Assembly (NCBI GenBank): GCA_016735415.1
Contig: JAERRP010000723.1
Span: 1 to 8,337 of the forward strand
Direction of reading: 5' to 3'
From: Desulfobacterales bacterium
GTDB taxonomy: Bacteria; Desulfobacterota; Desulfobacteria; Desulfobacterales; UBA5852
Length of the DNA: 8,337 nt
Of the stretch, positions 4,836 to 8,337 are shown piece by piece. A model generated the notes under the pieces. It made no database searches, was not told where the DNA came from, and saw only the letters and a program-made list of their open reading frames with translations. A program made the position numbers and the translations under genes. The stretch's first letter is position 1; every line of letters begins with the position of its first letter.

Positions 4836-6155
4836 ATGAATATTACAAAAAATATTGCTGAGCATATTGTCAATACTGACTTTTCCGATATTCCCGAGGA
4901 TGTGCTGGAGATTGGCAAACTTTGTTTTCTTGACTGGCTAGGGGTGACGATGGCAGGGGCAAGGAGTGACGTGGGCCAAGTCGCGGATAATTATCTTTCC
5001 TACTTACCCAATAAGGGACAGGCGACTATTATCGGAACCCAAAAAACGAGTGATCCACCAACGGCATCTCTGGTCAACGGCATGCTGTCTCATGCGCTTG
5101 ATTTTGACGACTACGAAATGTCGACCATATTGCATACAACCGCTCCGAGCCTGCCTGCGATTCTCGCTGCGGCCGAACAGATGAAATCCAATGGAAAGGA
5201 TCTGCTTGCCGCAATTGTTGTGGCCATTGACATCACCTTAAGGATCGGTCTGGGTGCACGGCGGATCCATTATGACCGGGGATGGCACATAACCTCTACC
5301 ATCGGCCGCTTCGGAGCTGTTGCGGGGGTCGCCAGGCTTTTAGGCCTTGATGGAGATATGGTGGTCAACGCTTTAGGAATCGCCGCCACATCGGCCGGCG
5401 GGCTGCGGAACGTATTTGGTTCGATGTCCAAATCCTTCCATGCCGGAAAGGCGGCCGCCGATGGCCTCACGGCCTGCTACTTGGCCAAGAAAGGGCTTGA
5501 TTGCTCAAGCAATATCTTTGATGGGAAACACGGTTTCTTCGACGTATTTACTGAAAACCCGGACCGGGAAGCCATAATGAAAGGTTTGGGAGAGCAATTC
5601 TTGCTCAACCAAGTCTGCTTCAAGACCTACCCGGCTCCGCTGTGAGTCCACTCTACTGTAGATCTCATGGTTGAGATCCGGGAAAATGAAAAACCATCCG
5701 TATCAGATGTGGAGAAAATAGAAATAGAAATCGACACACTCCCGCTTGATGCCGCCGGGATCGTTGAACCCCGGACCCTGCACGAAGGAAGGTTCAGTAT
5801 CTATTTTCTGGCGGGGCTGGCGTTGGCCGAGGGAAAGGTTACAATCGAAAACCTTATCCAGGAAAAGATCCTGAGTCCCGAACTTGTTGATTTGAGAAAA
5901 AAGGTCAAGGCAACGGGGCATTCCGGTGTGGGATTGAGTTCGCATGTCAAGGTATACCTGAAGGACGGTAAAATCATCGAAGAATATACTTCGGCGCCCA
6001 AAGGATCTGTTGAAAAACCCCTAACTCCCGGTGAGTTGCAGGAAAAGTTTAGAACAACGTGCGGCCTGCCCCCGGAACGCGCAAAAGCGGTGATCGGAAA
6101 AGTTATGGGACTGGAAAAAGTGGGGTGCATGGACGAGATCCTTTCCTTAATTTGA
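4836..6155 (+). CDS. MmgE/PrpD-family protein with in-frame TGA (candidate selenoprotein)
   Basis: This family includes 2-methylcitrate dehydratase, cis-aconitate decarboxylase and iminodisuccinate epimerase, which act on di- and tricarboxylates in the cytoplasm. Visible motifs are LDWLGV (32-37), ASLVNGMLSHALDFDDY (77-93), GWHITSTIG (149-157) and FGSMSKSFHAGKAA (194-207). FKTYPAPL (262-269) precedes a TGA at codon 270 (5643-5645). The same frame then continues without any shift through VHSTVDLM to a stop at 6153-6155, giving 439 residues, near the family norm of about 450. A routine gene caller would report two genes, 4836-5645 and 5667-6155. Against cis-aconitate decarboxylase, His151, Lys199 and Lys263 match His159, Lys207 and Lys272, while Pro268 replaces His277. 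A SECIS-like hairpin follows the TGA, so selenocysteine insertion is my favoured reading; nonsense mutation or sequencing error remains possible. TGA also acts as a normal stop here. The gene lies between the TRAP P and QM genes, so its substrate is probably the imported acid. Confidence 0.8.
5661..5678 (+). promoter_or_regulatory. SECIS-like hairpin downstream of in-frame UGA
   Basis: GATCTCA (5661-5667) and TGAGATC (5672-5678) form a perfect 7-bp stem with the loop TGGT (5668-5671). The loop begins 22 nt after the UGA at 5643-5645. Bacterial SECIS elements are hairpins within the coding sequence just after the UGA, with the apical loop about 16-37 nt away and a G among the first loop bases. 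All three conditions hold here. No bulged U like that of the E. coli fdhF element is evident. The role is inferred from position and shape. Confidence 0.55.
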
Positions 6156-6295
6156 ACCGGTAACAACAGGCACACAGCTCCCGCCCCTTATCGGACGGCA
6201 CTGCAAATCTCCCGTCGGGTTGCGAGGAGCTTCAATTGAAATTGATTTTTACTGGATTTGGTAAATCCTGAGGTACAAAACAGGGAAATTGAATA
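6156..6295. other. Spacer between MmgE/PrpD and QM permease genes
   Basis: This 140-base gap contains the palindrome TTCAATTGAA (6231-6240) and a perfect small hairpin, GGATTT (6254-6259) with AAATCC (6263-6268). It ends with AGGGA (6282-6286), which serves as a moderate ribosome-binding site 9 nt before the ATG at 6296. No gene or terminator with a T tract is apparent, so transcription probably reads through. Confidence 0.4.
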
Positions 6296-8206
6296 ATGGC
6301 TGATTCTTATCCGAAGCGATCCGTCTGGGAAAGACTGGGCGGTGGGGTGGACGTCCTATCCTCATTTTCAGGCACCGTCGCCGGACTGGGTATGCTTATA
6401 GCTGCGATTATCACGACTTACGAAGTCGTCTTGCGTCATTTCTTCCACAGTCCCACCATATGGGTCTATGACATTTCATGCTACATACTGATCTGGTTCG
6501 GTTTTCTATCTGCCTCATATGGCTTGAAGGAGGGAAGCCACATTCATGTTGACATCCTGGTCGGCAGAATGAGTGACCGTACCAGGATTCCCCTGGAAGC
6601 CATATCTTCGGCCGTAGTCTTTATTTATGCTTCAGTCCTGTTTGTCTACAGCTGGCAAATGGCCTTGGATGCCTACCATTATAAAGAGCACGCAGCCACA
6701 ATCCTTAGCATGCCGATGGTGATTGTAGAAATGGGCATGGTGATTGGCTCATTCCTATTGAGCCTTCAATCGCTTCGGCAATTGATTGAAAGGGTATTTA
6801 AATGGGCCAAAGGGGAATCCAGACATATACCGGGGGCACTTAATAACCCGTGGCTGGTTCTGCCGATTTATGCGGTTCTTTCGATTATGGGCTTCTGGCT
6901 TTTGATTGTGAGCCCGGGCGTGGGTATTGTGATCATCATGCTGACGCTTCTTATGGCCGGCGTACCCGTTTTTGCATCTCTTGGAATTTTGGGAACAATA
7001 GGCCTCTATTCGCTTCTGGGTGCACAGACCGGATTGCCCCAAACCGCCGCCATTGGGCTTAAGTCCCTGGATAGTTCCGTGCTCCTGGCCGTTCCCTTAT
7101 ACATATTGGTGGGGCAACTCTTGATGGATGGCGGAATCGGGAAGGAGCTTTATGACGTCTGTCTGAAATGGGTCGGTCACCTTCCGGGTGGCGTTGCCGC
7201 TGCCACTATCGGTGCCTGTGCGATTTTTGCCGCTATCTCGGGATCCAGCGTGGCAACCGCCGCTACTATCGGAATGGTCGCCATACCGGAAATGCTCGGA
7301 TACCGCTACGATAAAAAACTCGCCTATGGAACCCTGGCGTCTGGAGGGACTTTGGGGATTCTGATTCCACCGAGTGCCGCAATGATTATCTACAGCGCCA
7401 TAACCGACGAATCTACCGGCGCCCTTTTCATGGGAGGGGTGATCCCTGGAATTATCCTGACCATCCTTTTTGCTCTTTTTGCGGTATTCTTCTGTATTCG
7501 TACCGGCCGATATGAGAAGATGGCGCCGTTTTCATGGAATGACAGATTTCTCGTCTTTAAAGAATCCTTCTGGGGGTTAATGGCACCGGTGATCATCATC
7601 GTTACCATCTACACCGGCGTTTGCACTCCAACGGAGGCTGCCGCAGTAGCGGTCTTGTATGCTCTGCTCACCTCGCTTTTCCGTCGCAAAATCAAGCTTA
7701 AAGATCTTAACAAAATCATGGCGCAAAGTACGCGCACTTCAACAATGATACTGATGATTGTTGTTGGAGCAATGCAGCTGGGGATGCTCACAACTTTCCT
7801 GCAGGTGCCCCAGCAGGCTGTCGCCCTTGTCGGCGCCCTGGATTTTCCCAATTGGGTGATCATGATATTTCTTTGTATTATTTATCTCATTTTGGGCATG
7901 TTTCTGGAGGTTGTTTCCATTCTTTTAATTACGATGCCGATCGTATACCCGCTGATCATACATATGGGGTATAATGGTGTGTGGTTTGGAGTGTTCATTG
8001 TCCTGTTGATGGAAATGGCACTGATTACACCGCCGGTTGGATTAAATATATTTGTAATACAAGGGGTTGCAAATGCCAAAATGATCGATGTGATTCGGGG
8101 GGTATTGCCATTCATGGTGTTACTGCTGGCAGGCCTTCTTCTTTTATGGTTTTTCCCCCAGCTCGCCCTGTGGCTACCAGGAACCATGGGACTAGGCGGG
8201 TTGTAG
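6296..8206 (+). CDS. Fused TRAP transporter permease, DctQ-DctM (QM)
   Basis: This inner-membrane protein would move the carboxylate delivered by the binding protein, driven by sodium. Its 636 residues join the small Q subunit and the large M subunit in one chain, as in Haemophilus SiaQM (about 616 residues). Residues about 1-170 are DctQ, with four membrane helices near 27-46, 58-77, 103-122 and 140-160 and the motif YEVVLRHFFHSPTIWVYDIS (42-61). A linker and an additional hydrophobic helix (about 184-205) lead into DctM. DctM has AISGSSVATA (313-322), GILIPPS (354-360), CTPTEAAA (443-450), GMFLEVVS (534-541) and EMALITPPVGLN (573-584). These are the hallmark motifs around the inverted-repeat hairpins and sodium sites. 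The reading frame is intact. It belongs with the binding protein encoded at 3804-4823, although the MmgE/PrpD gene lies between them. Confidence 0.95.
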   Translation: MADSYPKRSVWERLGGGVDVLSSFSGTVAGLGMLIAAIITTYEVVLRHFFHSPTIWVYDISCYILIWFGFLSASYGLKEGSHIHVDILVGRMSDRTRIPLEAISSAVVFIYASVLFVYSWQMALDAYHYKEHAATILSMPMVIVEMGMVIGSFLLSLQSLRQLIERVFKWAKGESRHIPGALNNPWLVLPIYAVLSIMGFWLLIVSPGVGIVIIMLTLLMAGVPVFASLGILGTIGLYSLLGAQTGLPQTAAIGLKSLDSSVLLAVPLYILVGQLLMDGGIGKELYDVCLKWVGHLPGGVAAATIGACAIFAAISGSSVATAATIGMVAIPEMLGYRYDKKLAYGTLASGGTLGILIPPSAAMIIYSAITDESTGALFMGGVIPGIILTILFALFAVFFCIRTGRYEKMAPFSWNDRFLVFKESFWGLMAPVIIIVTIYTGVCTPTEAAAVAVLYALLTSLFRRKIKLKDLNKIMAQSTRTSTMILMIVVGAMQLGMLTTFLQVPQQAVALVGALDFPNWVIMIFLCIIYLILGMFLEVVSILLITMPIVYPLIIHMGYNGVWFGVFIVLLMEMALITPPVGLNIFVIQGVANAKMIDVIRGVLPFMVLLLAGLLLLWFFPQLALWLPGTMGLGGL

Positions 8207-8244
8207 CTTTCTACTTATAGGCTGAAGTCGGTTTATTTTATCGG

Positions 8245-8302
8245 CTGGACCGGGGTGATCCAAAAAGTAGCTTCGGTTCAGTGAAGAAACGACCCTGTCC
8301 AG
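8245..8302 (+). other. Imperfect stem enclosing a structured spacer before the next gene
   Basis: CTGGAC (8245-8250) pairs with GTCCAG (8297-8302). After one C/T mismatch, GGG (8252-8254) can pair with CCC (8293-8295). Inside is a short CTTC/GAAG arm (8271-8274 and 8283-8286). It sits between the permease stop and the ribosome-binding site of the next gene, so it may be a leader structure. No known RNA class is recognised, and there is no terminator-like T tract. Confidence 0.3.
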
Positions 8303-8323
8303 AAGTAACTACTGTTATTTAGT

Positions 8324-8330
8324 GAGGTGA
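8324..8330 (+). promoter_or_regulatory. Ribosome-binding site of a gene starting at the window edge
   Basis: GAGGTGA is followed by AAAAGAT and the window ends there. A G as the next base would make ATG at 8336, with 5 nt spacing. A further plus-strand gene of the cluster therefore probably begins exactly at the edge. Confidence 0.55.
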
Positions 8331-8337
8331 AAAAGAT

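Noticed and set aside
5643..5645. Genome-wide reassignment of TGA to a sense codon
   Set aside because: TGA is the natural stop for the B12-binding subunit (3216-3218) and for this MmgE/PrpD gene itself (6153-6155), so a general code change does not fit.
5801..6175. 124-codon minus-strand ORF under the second half of the MmgE/PrpD gene
   Set aside because: The plus-strand frame carries the family sequence. The antisense frame is a by-product of it.
5801..8206. Search for CRISPR repeats, tRNA genes, insertion sequences or attachment sites
   Set aside because: No regularly spaced repeats, cloverleaf-like segments, transposase motifs or terminal repeats were seen here or in the rest of the window.

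Overview
The window is a bacterial catabolic or uptake locus with moderate G+C. It probably comes from an anaerobic, sulfate-reducing or syntrophic Desulfobacterota-type organism. That placement is inference. It rests on the combination of a PAS/sigma-54 activator, an archaeal-style two-subunit B12 acyl-CoA mutase, TRAP transport of organic acids, and an apparent selenocysteine-type UGA. No 16S or other taxonomic marker is present.

Layout. Positions 1-547, minus strand, hold the N-terminal part of a sigma-54-dependent activator: a PAS sensor, then the start of the AAA+ domain up to Walker A, cut by the window edge. Positions 548-1102 form a divergent control region. It has a likely sigma-70 promoter and a structured leader for the regulator, and a near-consensus -24/-12 sigma-54 promoter (895-911) pointing at the downstream genes. 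All other genes are on the plus strand. They are a split methylmalonyl-CoA-mutase-type enzyme (1103-2752 catalytic subunit, 2808-3218 B12-binding subunit), a gap of about 585 bases with one small unrecognised ORF (3396-3644), a TRAP solute-binding protein (3804-4823), an MmgE/PrpD-family gene (4836-6155), and a fused TRAP QM permease (6296-8206). The right edge ends with a ribosome-binding site for a further gene.

How it may work together. The regulator senses a small molecule through its PAS domain and drives RNA polymerase-sigma-54 at 895-911. The TRAP system imports a carboxylate with a sodium gradient. The MmgE/PrpD enzyme acts on a di- or tricarboxylate (dehydration, isomerisation or decarboxylation), and the mutase rearranges a CoA thioester. 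The actual substrate cannot be read from the sequence. The mutase keeps the Tyr and Arg that mark carboxylated (methylmalonyl-type) substrates. It has lost three residues normally conserved around the adenosylcobalamin or active site, so an unusual substrate is possible.

The most striking observation is in the MmgE/PrpD gene. A single in-frame TGA (5643-5645) interrupts an otherwise intact, full-length 439-residue frame. A perfect 7-bp hairpin with a UGGU loop starts 15 nt after it and places the loop 22 nt after it. This is the layout of a bacterial SECIS element, so the gene may encode a selenoprotein of a family I do not know to contain selenocysteine. A plain nonsense mutation (for example from TGG) or a sequencing error is the main alternative.
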